Source of the DNA: a virus
Length of the DNA stretch: 29,345 nucleotides
Virus record (IMG/VR): IMGVR_UViG_3300020456_000143
Span: 1 to 29,345 of that record
Direction: 5' to 3' (one strand)
Of this stretch, positions 29,257 to 29,345 are shown piece after piece. The translations under genes and the position numbers were made by a program. Position 1 is the first letter of the stretch. Each line of letters starts with the position of its first letter. The notes beneath the pieces are model-generated. The model did no database searches and had not been told where the DNA came from. It worked only from the letters and a program-made list of their open reading frames with translations.

Positions 29257-29345
29257 GAATTGCACTCTTGATGGTAGTGGTAGCAGTTGGCCTAGGAATA
29301 GGCCTCTCTGCCATGGATGCTGTAGAAAGGATGCAGCAAGAACGC
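29253..29345 (+). CDS. Small membrane protein, cut by the window end
   Basis: 31 codons visible: MRIALLMVVVAVGLGIGLSA, then MDAVERMQQER. A hydrophobic N-terminal helix, either a membrane anchor or a signal peptide (GLSA could precede cleavage), leads into a charged helix. The start overlaps the previous stop. Function cannot be judged from this fragment. Confidence 0.65.
   Translation, partial: MRIALLMVVVAVGLGIGLSAMDAVERMQQER

Overview
The window comes from a lytic T7-like cyanophage (short-tailed, Autographivirales type), most likely infecting marine or estuarine Synechococcus. The late-gene order of T7 is intact: major capsid, tail tube A, tail tube B, a GNAT-like gp13 analogue, internal virion proteins (gp14, gp15, gp16 analogues), T7-type tail fibre, small terminase, large terminase. 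It also carries psbA (photosystem II D1) and thyX, host-derived metabolic genes typical of cyanophages. All credible genes lie on the + strand, usually overlapping by 1-20 bases. I see no canonical tRNA, CRISPR array, insertion sequence or integrase.

Layout. 1-2.6 kb: small cyanophage genes, a secreted small barrel-like protein, psbA, three tiny genes and a structured leader before the capsid gene. 2.6-15.3 kb: virion morphogenesis and internal (ejected) proteins. 15.3-19.3 kb: T7-type fibre base plus a 1009-residue distal adhesin combining carbohydrate-binding-like modules, a cupredoxin domain with a complete type-1 copper ligand set, and an RCC1-like propeller. 19.3-23.9 kb: small membrane, secreted, terminase-associated and nuclease genes; two large proteins of unknown role sit just before terL. 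23.9-26.7 kb: terL, a strong terminator, thyX and two small overlapping genes.

26.7-27.4 kb is a 678-base gene-free stretch, richer in G+C than its surroundings and full of inverted repeats. A -10-like box directly precedes a 26-pair interrupted hairpin, followed by further foldable elements. From 27.4 kb a different style of gene begins: small unknowns (KTSC-like, DUF7222-like, Gp88/DUF7227-like, coiled-coil), each separated by hairpins and carrying CATCAC-containing leaders without clear Shine-Dalgarno sites. Because T7-like genomes end with the terminase region and start with early genes, I infer that the gene-free stretch is the genome-end/early-promoter region and that the contig is circularly permuted or a concatemer junction.

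The most unusual signal is a recurring tRNA-like minihelix: an outer stem, an 11-17 base connector where the D and anticodon arms would be, then a T-arm with a 7-base T-loop (NKCRANN, closing G-C pair). I find four: before the capsid gene (2442-2481), before the KTSC gene (27299-27347), across its stop codon (27620-27665) and across the stop of the Gp88-like gene (28751-28796). Each is followed within a few bases by a TTG(G/C) and a second hairpin or structured stretch. They resemble minimal RNase P substrates and may be mRNA processing signals, the role RNase III hairpins play in T7. This is inference from base pairing read by eye, not from a folding program.
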